From the NCBI GenBank assembly GCA_009617715.1, contig VTFK01000149.1:930001-994000 (forward strand): a stretch of DNA of 64,000 nucleotides, in the 5' to 3' direction. Of this stretch, positions 32,602-46,250 are shown one piece after another. The position numbers were made by a program, and so were the translations under genes. Source of the stretch: Plectrocnemia conspersa. Its lineage: Eukaryota > Arthropoda > Insecta > Trichoptera > Polycentropodidae. A model generated the notes under the pieces. The model saw nothing but the letters and a program-made list of their open reading frames with translations. It did no database searches and had not been told where the DNA came from. Within the stretch, counting starts at the first letter, position 1, and every line of letters starts with the position of its first letter.

Positions 32602-35458
32602 AGGTGGGAATTAGTGAATTTTATATTAATATGCTCAATTAACACATATTTGGTTTTCTTAATATTTTTTAGTTTTATTGATAAATTTTGTGATGAATAA
32701 TTAAAATATAATCAAGGTTATGCAGGTGGGATTTAATGAATTTAATTAAAAAAAACAATTTGTATACTTATTTTAGTCTTACAGTGTTGTGTTCACCCCG
32801 TATATAAAGTGAGATCACTTTAACACTAGGATAGTGACACTTAAACATCTTTGAATGAGATGTATTGAACTTAGGAGAGATTATATGGAAGAATACTAAA
32901 AAGTTACTACTCTGATACTTGCACAGTCTTAGTTAAAAAAGTTGAAAGTTGATAAGCGATAATTTGTTATGTCAATTATTGGTCTATCACCAGCTGTTAC
33001 ATACGGATGTTTAGAAATTTTCCCTGTGATATGTCTTCGATAGCAAACTAAATAACCCAAATCCTATATCAACTGGTTCATATGTATCACTTATTTTGCT
33101 TGTTCTTGTCGATTTATAATAAACAAATCTGCTGAACTATTTACATTGAGTTTTCCAGATAGATACAATAGTTTCGATAGTGATTTTTTTTAATATTAAG
33201 GTTTAGATAACATATTTTACAAAAAAAATAGTAATTCATAACAATTTAAAAAAAAAACAGAAAGCACTATTATTAAATCCAATATTATATCAAAAACACC
33301 TTTAGCCGTCCTTTTACATTGAAATTTTCAAATTGTGTTTTCAAAAGGGTTTGCTACACTTCAACGGTATTGAAGGTAAATATTAAAACCGGAAACCCCA
33401 CATATGTTCTGGATAAATGCGATAAGGATTCACCAAGAAAACCCTATATGGGTCAAACCTGTCCGTTAAAGATATGGAAATCCATTAATTTATAGAACTT
33501 CTACATTAATCTACGTTTTCTTAATATTCACTAAAGTGTAAAATTATTCTTTTATATAAATATAAAACATACGTATAAAGTATAAAAAAGTACTCTTAAG
33601 ATTGGATATTATTTTAACATACCACAAATGTTTCTCGCTTCAATAAGATGAAAAAATCGAAAAAGGCATCAATGTTTTTCTCTTCGCAGCCCTTTTTTGT
33701 AAGCATTTTATACGTAAAGGTAATCCTTACCTTATTTTTTTTTTGTTTTCTGATCAGAACTTATTGTGCGCCCTCTGTTTCGCTTCGTTCTAGATTTAAT
33801 GCCCGACTACAATGTGTGTAGGGGTATACATGTGTGTATGTACGAGTTTGGAAGGACGCCGAAATGGAGGGATAAACCAGCCCTAAGATTATCGATAAAA
33901 GTCCTTTTACACGCAACGTGACGGTCGAATCTAAATAAAGGGTCCATTTTTGTCAAATACAAAATGGATCGCTCGCATGTCGCCATAATAAAATAAGACA
34001 TGAATTATGATTGAGGGACAAAAACAAGGGAATAAATCACGCTTTTACATCGATGTAATACTGTGAATTTGCGGATGGGTTGCTTTAGAGTCAGTAAAAC
34101 AACGTAGATATAAAAGAATATATTGGAAAGTGTATAAACATATTTTCCGAATATAGTCTAGCTATACACGTTATCGAAAAATAAGTTTTTACTTAAATAC
34201 AACATATACTAAATAAGTTATTTTAATTGACGTAAAAGTTAGAGAAGTATTTTCCAACTTTTCCACCAATAAAATATAACTATAACTAATTGTATATATA
34301 CGTAATTAAGTAGTATACTATACACTTAGCACATGTAAATAATAATATGTTGAAAACGGATATTTTTTCATTAAGCTAACGCAAAACATTTTAAAAGTTT
34401 AGGGGGGAAATACATGTCGTTGAAATATCGAACTATTTTATTATGAAGCTATTTACTTTTATTGTTGTTTTTTATTCTCACCTTTACCTTTGTAACACTT
34501 TAAGTCTAATCGAGTAAGACATTTCACGTTTCAACGATTTGGATTGACAGCAACCTGCGCACAGAGGAGCAAAACAACCTAAGTCATTACAAAAATAATT
34601 TATACAAATATCAAGCGATAAAAAAATTATCTATAAAAATATAAAACTTTATATATTTTGTTATATTCATCTTATATTGAATATTTATAAAAAAAACAAG
34701 AGCAAATTAACGTTTTTTATCCCATCAGCTTACAGCTAAATGTATTATTATTTTTTTTGCTCATTTTTAAACAAAAATAGAACCTTTCAAAAATTAAATT
34801 AAGTATATATTTATTTATTTTTTTGTCAAATATACAATGACAAAAAGACTATTTATTTACTTACCTGATTTTATGCTATGTTAATAACTAGTAATTTCTC
34901 GGTACACAAGTAACAGTAAGCAGGTTATTGTTTTGTGGATCGAAGGACCAGATTTTCAATCGGTGTGATGATAGAAAAAATCGAAAATAAATATGAAAAA
35001 ATGGTCTTAGTAATTCAACTATTGTAAACATTATGTGATTAATCAGTTTGCTTCATCAAAATTAGGAAAAAATAATTTTCATTAAACTGTATATTTTTTT
35101 TAATTAGTTAGTGTTAGTCTCAGCGTATTTGCTTACTGGTGTTTTGCTATTTTATATTTTATTTATTTATCTGTAATTTTTGATTTTTTTTAATTGTAAT
35201 TTTTTTATTTTTCTGTAATTTATGTACAATATTTCTTTCATCTGCTGAAAGACTTTCATATGGTTATAAATAATGCTTAAGTAACTATATTTGATATATG
35301 TAATTCTATACGTTTGTTTTTGATGATTTGTCTTATTATAAATATTGTATTTACCGTTCAAAGTTTTAAATAATATTTTCGATTTTTGCTATCGTCAAAA
35401 TTTATGTCAAAAACATTAAAAAAATGTTCACTTATTGAACGTATTCGTAAATTGTGAA

Positions 35459-35521
35459 GTGGGGGGGGGGGGCAAATAAAATTTTTACTAACGTGTGCAA
35501 ACTATTCTAGCTACGGCACTG
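35459..35521 (-). mobile_element. Possible hAT-like transposon end with poly-G/C run
   Basis: Read on the minus strand this begins CAGTGCCGTAGCTAGAATAG at 35521 and runs into a 12-base C-run (G-run 35461-35472). CAGTGNCGTAGCTAG-type termini followed by C-rich sequence recur at the ends of hAT-like elements in many animals. No matching second end or 8-bp duplication was found nearby, so this is at most a fragment. Confidence 0.35.
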
Positions 35522-38500
35522 TTTAAGACAACTATAAAAAAACTACAAATTATTTAGATAAAATTTTGCATAAAAATGCTTTTGATCATTTAAATATGCA
35601 CACGATATTTTTCATCTTGATTTATATTTCTCAGTTAATTTTATTAAAAATATTAAAAACGCTATAATTAGAAGATTAAACTATGAAACTGAAAGATCAA
35701 ATTAAAAATGAAGAAAATATGTAAATCTTAGCATAGAAAGGATATACAAAAAAATTCTTACTTAATACTACACTGTTTTATTATTACTATTTTTTTATAT
35801 TCATATGTTATCATAATGCTAGTTTATGTTTTTATAGTTAAGTACTACGAAAAATATCTCTATTTAATCATTATTTTGAAGTTAAAAATATGTAGTATTC
35901 ACCAAATTGGCTTCCGATATCAACGAAATCAATGTCAATAGTTTCGTTCAAATATTTATTAAGCCGTTGAAAAATCGTAGCGCCGATTCAGACCGCGCGC
36001 TAGTTGGTCGTTAATTTACTTTATTCGTCTTAACCAAGATATGTACTTACAACTTGGTCCTAACAATTAACAAACTTAAACCCATGCATATATTTCATCA
36101 TTTTTTGTAATCTATCAATGATAAAAGGAAATATTTTGTTGACTACCGTCTTTCAAAAAATATTTTATCTACCGCCAGTTTTGTATATTGGTCTATCTGA
36201 CGACTTATTTTTTTGGACGTATCACTTGCAACGCTGTACTGTATGTCGTTCGATAAGCCCATGGTAAATGTGACCTTTAATGACCTGCCTCGCCTATCCG
36301 TTTGATGCGTATGTGGCAATTCATGTACTTCAGCTCTAAAGTTCACACACTAGTGTTTGCCTCCAGCCGCAAAACATTCATCATCGCAGTTCTACCCTTG
36401 TCGCAGGCCGTAGCAACGTGAATGTACTTGTTAAGGTTGTGGCTAAGCATTATTGGCAGATAGCTGTATCCTCTAACCAAACCAAAAACCTGATTTTGAG
36501 CCAGCTTCACATTGAGAATGATACATATTGATTTATCTTGAGAAACAAATTATAATTAAATCGCTACAAACTCAACGAAATGTTTTGCTACTAATTCTTA
36601 TTAGTTTGTTCACAACTCGAATATACATTAAGACCTACAAATTAATACTTAAATAATATAATTAGATAGAGTAGAAAGATTTTCATATAAAAAATCGTAT
36701 TTATTTTTAGTAGTAAGCGCGCTCTTTCTATTTATTAAATATCGGTATGAGGTTCGTGATGGCAGCAAGCACTTATAAGCAAAGTTCCAAAATATGTTGT
36801 TTAAAATTTAAGCTAAGGATTTAACTCTAGATTTATATTTTACGTTGCTGCCTCGTTCACTGTGTGAAAGCTGTGGCAAAGTTTGTTTTATTCTGGTTGA
36901 TTTGAATTTTCCACCTCTCAAAATTTTTTTTAAAAATCTGTAAATTATTCGCAATTAGTTGTGGACTGTAAAAACACGTTAAAATTTCTATATTGAAAGC
37001 ATAAATAGATAAACGAGATTTTTTAATTTTAGGATATCGTTCGTATAAATACGCAGAATTTATATTTTACGCAGAAAGCAGATACTCATGAGTCTTATAT
37101 ATATATATATATACATATATATACAGTTTGTGAATCAAAGCGTCAAAAAGCTTTTCCTATATCTAACATTGCAAAGCCGTATTTTTTTTATAATAAAATT
37201 AGCGCTTGTATGCTAAATTTTCGAGTTATTTTTTGCTGAAGCTAAACTATTATTCTTCATATATAGTAATAATAAATAAAAATTACACTAATATAATTAT
37301 TTTCTTCTCTTTATTTTCACCCTTACAACATAAAAAGGTAATATAATATAGCATAGCTCGATGCCCAGGTTAATGGCCTTAAGCCAAGGAACTGGAAAAT
37401 ATATTAGACACTGATGTGTTAAAAGAAAAAATCATCCGCATATGCTACTAGCTCGCAACCATGCGGAAAAGTCGTTGATAGATAGAGATGAAAAACTATA
37501 GATAAAATTGATTAGTAATTTATATGTATTTTTCAATATTTTACAATTAATCGATTCACGATAATAAAATTTAAAAATAAATATTTAAGGATCAGATCTT
37601 AAACATAATTTCTACTCTTTTACGATTCATAAAATCATATTATGTTTTAAGTTATTTTGTTTGAATCTCGTATTTGTGTAAATTTTAATATCATTTTATT
37701 ATAATTTTAATTATTTTTAAATTACACGTGTTTGTATTTATTATTTCTGGCGCAGTTTACGATTAAGGAATTGTGAAAATTAATTTTAAATGTATTTAAT
37801 ATGTAGACATTAATCCTTTCCACAACGTCGAAGTTGAGATGTATTCAAAACTCTCTCATATCAATCCTTTTGCCCACGTGTTCTTCATTGATCTATGTAT
37901 CAAATTTTGATAATATTTTAGCGTAGTCAAATATTTGCCTCACTTCAATTAATATATATGTATGCTTTATAATTTCAGCATACAATTTTTCACTTGAAAT
38001 GCAATTATTAATTAAATTAAAAATACTATCATAAACTCCAAAAAAATAAATAAATATTATTTTTAAATCTAACTACATTGTATCAACTTAGCATCATTGT
38101 TAAACTCAAGTTTACCATTGCAAGAGCTACAGTGCTTAACTATAATGTTGATTTGTTAAGTTAAGACTAAATTCATGTCATATATAACTTTTACGATTTT
38201 TTTTTGTTATCTTATAAAATAATTCTGGCAGTGTTAATTTTATCATTATTTACATCAAAACAGTGCAATTAAAAAATACACTTTATAAAAAGATTTACAT
38301 ATACTTATTATGTTGATATAATATTATGAGTAAATTGATATAACCAGGGCAGTTTTGATTGATTTATTTTCAGACAGGCAAGCTGATTTAGTCGTCAAGC
38401 TTGTTTATTTTTGATTAAACGTAACATTTTCAATTAATATACACCTTGAAAATTTAAACAATGCTACCCAGCTTGAGTGAACGATCAGAAGCGATGATTT

Positions 38501-41195
38501 ATTCCCAGTCACGTATTCACAAAGCGCTCTCGTTTTAATGCTTTCCCTCGTCAAGAATCACGTCTAGTTCTCGCAACTGAGAAAAATGTAGAAACACAAA
38601 GAATGTAGTACATATGTGCATGTTTGTATATATACATATATGAAAAATTGGCAAAGCGGGAGCGTCTCACGAGTGCCGCGGGACGAATCCTTTTTTTAGA
38701 TTAAAATTGTTTGTCAGCGATAGGGCATCTCAACCCTAGGCTGACGCACTTAAATTGTGACGAAGGAAAACATGTCTGTCACAAAACATCTTTGTGATTC
38801 GAGCCGTGGCGTGACAGCCATGCAAAGAAAAGATGACACCATTTTGATTGATCGATACAGAAAGCGTATCAAGTGTACCTATCGCGTGTGTCTTGCGTTT
38901 GACGCAGCACATACGATGTTAGATAGATTTAACCCTAACCACTATCAGCGGTCTGTCAGATCACTCACATTTATGTATTTATCAGAGGAAATCTCTTAGA
39001 TATCTCAATAAAAGGGAATACGTATAGTATCCATATTTGAATGTATGTCATTGTAGAATTCGTAGTTTTCGCATCAAAACACCTATTCGTAGAAGCATTG
39101 AAAAATAGTGACTACAATTTGTGAGTAAATCGCGATTACAACCCTTATTCGAAATTCACGCTATCCAACTCCTCAGTGAGCTAATCTTAGACAAAGATAT
39201 ATTTAGTAGTGTCTGCTTTATATTTCACTATAAATAAAATAATTCTACCTTGAAAAATCATATTGCACTTATAGAAATATATTATATTTTATGACTTAAT
39301 ACATACGTTAACTAGTCAATGTATGCACTGTCAAATTACTTCAGTAACAGTACACAAAAAAAATATATTACTCACATTTCAGTGTCGTCAAAGTATTCAA
39401 AATGTTCAATAATCGCCACATTAAAAAATCATAATTATTTTTTAATTACATGTTTAAAAATAAAAAGTGGATTTAAAGAAAAAATATTTTAAGCATCATT
39501 TTGTTGATTATTTTTTGGAAAAATCTTAAATAGAAAAAAAAATTGCAAAATTATTTAAAGTAAATGAAATTTTTTTTAATAAAATATACCTTAAAATATT
39601 TATTTTTTTATTGTTTTTAGCACGTGTATCTGTTTAAATAAAAATTAGCTTTAAATAAATATGTTCATTAAAAATATTATTAAGCAACATTTATTTATAG
39701 TGTGACCTTAAATGAATAATATGTGCATTAAAATTAATAAACTGTGCATTAACGTAAACGGCAATTATTTTTTTAGTAGCCTAATATTTACGTGAATATC
39801 ACGTGTCTCTTATTATGTCTGGTGCTCAATGTTTTTTAACATTTGATAATGTTACTTTCTGATTTTTTTTTTGCTTTCTGCATTAATTCATTCGCTCTAA
39901 CAAAATTATAAAAGAGCAAGCTTTATTAATAAAATCTAAAATATACGTTACTTATTATCTAATATGCAAAAAATATTATATACAATATACTTACTGAACA
40001 ACATAAGACGAGAAGTAAGGAAGGCAAAATCACTACCGTAATTATAAATAAATCCAAACCGAACCGTCCATAAATTATGCAACACATAAGAATTACGGCG
40101 TAATCTGAACAATCGCAGTTTACGGATACGTTCTGAAATGTGACCTAGCCGCGTTATCATGCCGTAACTTTGTCCTAGTTAACAGTATGGCCAAGGTTAA
40201 TTCGTTAATCTTTAACTAGGGTAGTAGTGGATTTGATAGCGCTTCATAATGAGTAGGTGCAGCGTTATCCAATTAAGCCGGCAGGCGTATAATTACCGCA
40301 CACACACAGTGTCGAGGATCTATTTCGCATATCAATGACTTAATCTCGGTGTAATGACATTAAGGAATTATCATAAACCTTACCTTTAAAATATGCATAA
40401 ATCTATATATAGTAACCCAAAGCGATTTTCAATAAAAAAATATTTTTTATTAAAGAAAGTGTGGAAAAAATATACATTAATTTTTACTCAAAAGCGTTTT
40501 TTAAAATTTTGCAAAAACCGTTTTTGAGTGTTTAAAAAAATTTGTTCAAATATATATTTAAATGTTTATGTTATTGATATATATAATATATTAAAAAAAT
40601 AATAAAATCTTAACTAAAAAAAAAAAAAAAAAAAAATTCATTATTAAAAAAATAAATAAAATATTAGTAACAAAAAAATTGGAAAAGCCTAATTATAAAA
40701 AAAGTTCTTCATTTGTAATATTTGATGCACAATGGATAGAGATACTACCCAAATTTATTATTTCCATTTGTCAGATTTAGAAAGCATGACAAATTTTCTT
40801 AGTTGATAAAAAGTATTTTATTAATGTTTCCAAAAATAATTTTAAATAAAGAACATATAAAGTATAATATATTAAAACATTAAAATCCACCCTTTTTAAT
40901 ATTGTATTTCATGGTTCGTCTAGATTAAATTCAAGTGTAAAATCTGCCATTAATTTGATAATGCACTGTTAATGATATTTATCTAAATTTAATTATTTTT
41001 ATTAAACAGAAAAAATAAATTCGCAAAGTTGTATATTTAAACATTATGATGATTTATATTTACAGAATTTATTTAAGATTTTTAAATAAAAAATATCTAT
41101 ATATTTTTATATCTAGGTCGGATGCTTCTCAGTTATATTAAGAGACTCTAAATATCTGTAATTTTCTACAACTATTACGTTAAATACTTGATGAT
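35522..41195. other. Noncoding stretch with GC-richer islands
   Basis: No gene is supported. GC-richer islands occur at about 36130-36480, 38640-38990 and 40130-40330. On the minus strand the first contains a short coding-looking run (GRTAMMNVLRLEANTSV, about 36338-36388), then a stop; I do not recognise it. The frame at 38757-38999 has no known domain. Between the islands the DNA is AT-rich, with a (TA)n patch at 37099-37124 and an A-run of about 22 at 40616. Confidence 0.4.
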
Positions 41196-41716
41196 TTCCT
41201 GTCACCGCATTTATTACAAAAGTTGGCAGGATCGAATTAATAATAAGCCTAAAGCATCCTGGAAATTCATTAACACTAAACGCGCTGCTCTGTCGACGCT
41301 GAAAGTAACGAATTTCGATGGGAAAACTTTGGACGTTTCATAAAATATTGCAGACGGCTTCGCGAATATTTTCGTTGTTTGATGAATCATTTTCGCCTTT
41401 CCCTCAGTCGCTTTCTTCTTCTTTTCTTAGGTCTTCAGTACAGACCATTAGGGAAAAGATCTTAAATATGGAGAAATTTAAAACAGGAGCGTTCTTATGG
41501 ACCTGATTTAATTTTGATGTGTTACGAAGTCAGTCACACTGCTCCTCTAAAATGTATTTTTAATTTAAATCGCAAGTCGTTATCATTTCCTCATCGTAAG
41601 AAATGCACAAAAGTCACCCTTATTCATAAAAAGGGTGACAAATTCTGCATAAATTACTATATACATGTTGCTGTGTTGTTAGCTCCCACTGAATTGTTCA
41701 AAATAATTATCCATAG
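41196..41716 (+). pseudogene. Jockey-like LINE ORF2 fragment (linker to start of reverse transcriptase)
   Basis: Plus-strand frames encode the segment between the endonuclease and reverse transcriptase of a Jockey-type retrotransposon. YYKSWQDRINNKPKASWKFI and KRAALSTL (about 41210-41290) lead to NFDGKTLDVS and a TAA at 41341-41343. After a frame change come LKCIFNLNRKSLSFPHRKK and KVTLIHKKGDK...INYY (about 41547-41661), the classic VTPIHKKGDKxxxxNYRPI entry into the polymerase domain. It stops before the catalytic motifs (stop at 41718). Multiple frame breaks show it is inactive. It differs from the relics at 2.2, 10.9 and 15.8 kb in the region covered, so whether they are one family cannot be judged. 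Confidence 0.75.
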
Positions 41717-44700
41717 ATAAATTATTAATGCAAAATATTACAAAATAATTAATAACAAAGTTTTTTTGGACCAACTAATATTAAAGCTAGCTTTATATCT
41801 TGTTATATTATAAAAAATCAGCAGAAATAAAACACTATATAAAATACTTGATGATGATGAGGAAAATTATCTTATAACACTTAAATTCAAGCAGTATAAG
41901 TGCATTTTTGGAAAAAATAAATTAATGCAGTCACCTATCACACCTGTTTATTTTTAAATTCGTTATATTATAACCGCAATTATTTTTAAAAACGATCGAA
42001 TAATAGCTTTTATTTTATTTATTAATTTTCACATTTTAGAAAAGACAACTTTAATTTTAATATAAATTTAAAATTATTATTTTTATATTTTTCATAATTA
42101 TTTATTATTAAAAGTAGTATAAGTACATTTAAAGCTAAAAAAAACTTAATTTTGTTTAACATTTTTATTAATTATTATAGCATTATAAATTGAGTAAAAA
42201 AATTACTCGAATTAAATAACGTTTGCCAATATTTTTAGATTGAATCAAACCCCGTAAATATCTCAATATATGAATAAATGGACTTATACCACTTTAAAAA
42301 ACAACGGCTCATATCTTCAAAATAATATTCAACTTAATGTAGCAAATTGTAAATTAGTTTTATCAAAACAGTGGAAAATTCTTTTTCAGTTACAGTTGAA
42401 GTCGGTTTTAATGTCAGCTATTTGTTAATACAACACATGATTTTTCTGTCATTTTTTAGTGCATCTTATTTTCAAAATCTTTATGATTTTTTGTTAATAT
42501 TTATGCATATTTATTGAGACTGTATTTTGCAACTCAATATGTATTTAAAACATTAGGTTATCAAACAATTTTAATTTACAATTTCAAAAATATATTAATG
42601 TGTATTTTAAGAGTTCGTATTGACTTAAGATATTTACAACCATATATTAAAAACACTGCAGCTGTATAATATTTGTTCAGAAATATGAGTAATTTATAAA
42701 ATTTCGGCAATTACAAAGTGTTTTTGATCTTTAGTTTGAATGCGGCAAGCTGCTTGTTACATTTTATATTTTATGACCAAGAGCGTTAAAAATATCATAA
42801 AAATGAGAATACAAATTTTGTAAAAAAAACAAAGGGCAAATATGGCGTTATTTTTTTGGGGGGGGGAGATACTACGTGCGTTATTAAAATGAGTTTTTAT
42901 AGTTAGTGTTTTAATAATCTATAATTTATGAATTACAATATATTAGTTATTAGTTAACAAATATAAAAATAAATAAAATTATATTTTGTATTCGAATATT
43001 TGGATTGGAATCTCTAGATGCTATATTATATATTTTTTTGCTTTATATCAACAACTTTTATGTTTAAATAAACTCATTACAGTAAATTCTAAGTAATTCA
43101 GATGACTTTAGAAACGTCTGTTTAAATTATAAAACGATGACATTTATTTTGCATGTTTATATTGTAGATTTAGTTTATATATAATATAAAGTCAGTCTTT
43201 AATTAGGTTTTAAGGTGTTCTCAACAATGCTTATAGAATATTGCTTATATGAAAAATGTTTCCTGTTTATTGGCCATCCTGCATATACATTCGCAACCGG
43301 AAATGTCCGGAGATGTCGTAAACAGCACGAGTCTCGTAAATTATGCTAAATTGACCCAACTTTAAATTCATTGCCTTTCCGAACGACACGACTTGCTGAT
43401 TTTAGACACCGCTAACTGTGCACTATGCTATCTTGGTTAAGTTAAAATAATCGATTATGCGTCTTTTCACTGAGCAAATGTTTTAGCTCTATAAATCGTG
43501 GCGATAATTTAATTTACCTCTTAGTTGGATCAACATCGTTACATAATAAATATAAAAGTATTTTTTTTACCTAACAAAATAACTGTAATCCAATTGCTTG
43601 TTAACGCTGTAAATAAGTAATTTAAATAATTACCGTTCTAAATATATAGGGTGACCCAAGAAAACCTCAGGTGAGGCTAATTTTAGACCCATGTATTTAG
43701 CGGTTGACGATGAGGTAAAACAGCGTCTGTAATATTATAAAATGATATTTTTAAATTAACGTACACGGTATGTAAGGTAATGTTGTTAACCCGCAGGCTG
43801 AAACAATGTTAGCATATAGGTAGCCCAAAAATATAAAACATATTTAAAAATCCATTAGTTTTATATAAAAAATATAAAAACACACTTTAATATATATATC
43901 CTTAAAATTTTTAAATAAATTATGTAAATAGTCTTAATCGAAACTAAAAATTAATTAACCGTAATGTTTTTAATCCAGTTAATATTTTTTTCTCTGCGGT
44001 AATGCGCATGTTAATCTGTATCAATATAAGTTGCGTAGTTTGTGTATAACAGATAGTTATTAACGACGCATTTTATCACGCTCGGCGACTAATTTATTTC
44101 GAAGATGAAAATGATTTTTTTTGAACAAAACGTTAAATTTAATTTTGCATTAAGAATGTAATAAAATGTGAATTTTAAAATATTTTTTTTCTGAGAATAC
44201 TTTTTATAAACAAAAGGTTTAGGAATAATACAAATGTTGTCAATAAAGCCATGAAAATAATAAGAGATAGAGCGGTCTGAAACAGAAACCAATAATAATG
44301 TGAAAAAAAACAAACATTAGAGTAAAGCTACGTCGTTAGGTTATTAGAGAAAAAAATTGTTTGACATTTTGAACTCTTTTAACAAAATCTGCATCGTCAA
44401 AATAATGCTGAGTAATTGTTAAAAGAAGTTGATAACGCATGTTATGAATTATGTATGTATGGTTATGCTTTCAAAAAAAAGTCAAATTTTTTCATTCCAT
44501 CCGATCATTCTAAAAAGTCAATACAAAAAAGTACGTCAAGTTTGATCAAATATCATGATTTTCCATATAGTTTTCTAAAATTATAGCAGTAAAGTTTACT
44601 TCTTACCATTATATCGTTCGGGCAATTGTGCTTATCTGTGTTTTTCGCCCTTTTGGTAAGACGGCTATTTACAAAACTGTGGCTGTTGGGTAATTTTTTG

Positions 44701-46171
44701 AAACAGATTACGTACGGCCGTTTATATGACAATCGCGAATGCACGTGTTATCATCTCTCGATTTTTTTTCGAAGAATATCTCACTCTTTTTAATTCTTGG
44801 CGGACTCTTTGACTTAATCTGCAATAAGGTTTTCTTATAGATGTGTTTTGTTTAAGCAAAAAAATTTGTCCTAAATGTTTTTTAAACCCGTTTTTGTTTA
44901 TTACATGACGACTGACTTTATTACGGAGGTTTATTATTTATTACAGTTATATTCAGATTCACACTTGTATATTGGCTAAAAGCTGTTTGACCGTTTTAAA
45001 ACCTTTATTGAGTGGGTTAATTAATTAACTCTACACAATATATGATGTTACAGTTATACGTAATTTTCTTGATGGTAAAAATTACAAGAATTGTGAGCAA
45101 ATATCTCATAAACATTTCACCACAGTAACGCACCAGTCTAGTATTATATAAAAGGGCAATGTTAATATTAAGAATAAATAAATATTTTATAATTTTCATT
45201 ATTTTTTATCACACCTTAAGCATATTGCATGTTTTTACATGTCATGCTTTATAAATTGTAGTATATGCTTGTTTATTTGAGAAAATTATAATTTGTAAAA
45301 AAAATCGTATTTAAGTTTATAAGTCATAGATACTTGTAATTGCTACGTATTTAAAAGACAATAAACTAAAAAAAACCTTTAACAAGGTTAAAATATGTCA
45401 TAAAGGTCATATTGCTAGCTCTCAATATAAATTAGAGCAACACGCATCGAAGAACCAAAAGCTGTTAAATTAGTTGCTTTTACTTACAAACTTAGGGTTT
45501 TTCAAAGCAATAAATATTCCTCCCTTTGTAATCTATAGTTAAATACGGCTGTTAGACACGTTTTTTTTTTTTAACCATATTTTTAACATGCTTCCGATAT
45601 ACATGAATGTAATTGACTCTAGGAATTTGCCAATTTATAATTTATCATAAGTCTTGAAAAAAAATTATTTATTTAAAAAATAATAATGGCCAATCTAATG
45701 TATTTTTCACAATTGTTTATCTAAGAATAAACTTTGTCCTTCTGAGAAGTAAGCAAAAATATAACTCTGAGTACTTGAAAGAGTAAAAATCAAAACCTGA
45801 ATATTGCAAATACTTATTCAAAGAAAAATACATATATTTACTTTTCAACTGCTACTGTTTTGAAAGCCTTGTAAAATATATAATTAACTTTTGCTCAGAC
45901 ATTAGCAGAGAATAGAAGCAATGCTTTAAAAATGTGGTAAAGTATTAGCTGCCATTTACAGTGAGCTCTCTCTTGTTATATATTTTTAATACCAATTTCC
46001 GTAATAATTTCGAAGCATTGTTCGGTGTCTTAAAACAAGCACAAGGACTATTTGTTATTATTTGTGTTTTATATATTTTTTACACTCTTACTATATTATT
46101 TTAGATATATTATATTTTAGCAAATAATATAAAAACAATTATATCATATATTATATCATAAACATAAGAAA
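41717..46171. other. AT-rich noncoding stretch
   Basis: No coding region is recognised. A GC-richer patch at about 43260-43440 and a G-run (42858-42867) are the only compositional breaks. The frames at 44089-44313, 44553-44744 and 45017-45199 (minus) are short, AT-driven and without motifs. Confidence 0.45.
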
Positions 46172-46250
46172 TGACCAGCACGAAAGTGGTATAGTCGTTT
46201 TGTAAAACCAGAAAAAGCTGGGTTGAATCCTATGTGTCTAACTGTGTGAT
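46172..46250 (+). mobile_element. Possible tRNA-derived SINE head
   Basis: An A-box-like AGTGGTATAGTCG (about 46185-46197) and a B-box-like GGGTTGAATCC (46220-46230) are spaced as in a tRNA promoter. They are followed by TATGTGTCTAAC, similar to the join between head and body in insect SINEs. No acceptor-stem pairing was found, so it is not a tRNA gene. Degenerate and uncertain. Confidence 0.35.

Larger units (their letters stand above)
28822..35458. other. AT-rich noncoding stretch
   Basis: No gene is supported. The open frames at 29002-29247 and 29249-29482 lie in a slightly GC-richer patch (about 28990-29480) that holds a TCAGACGAACTGTCTGA palindrome (about 29227-29243), but they encode nothing I recognise. 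The 33807-34001 minus frame also has no known domain. A poly-T/poly-A mosaic dominates the rest. Two small repeats are listed separately. Confidence 0.45.

Noticed and set aside
35461..35472. G12 run as a regulatory G-quadruplex
   Set aside because: It is a single homopolymer tract, better explained as the C-rich end of a hAT-like fragment or a sequencing-prone run.
46172..46250. A tRNA gene
   Set aside because: Only the promoter-like boxes are seen; there is no acceptor-stem complementarity.
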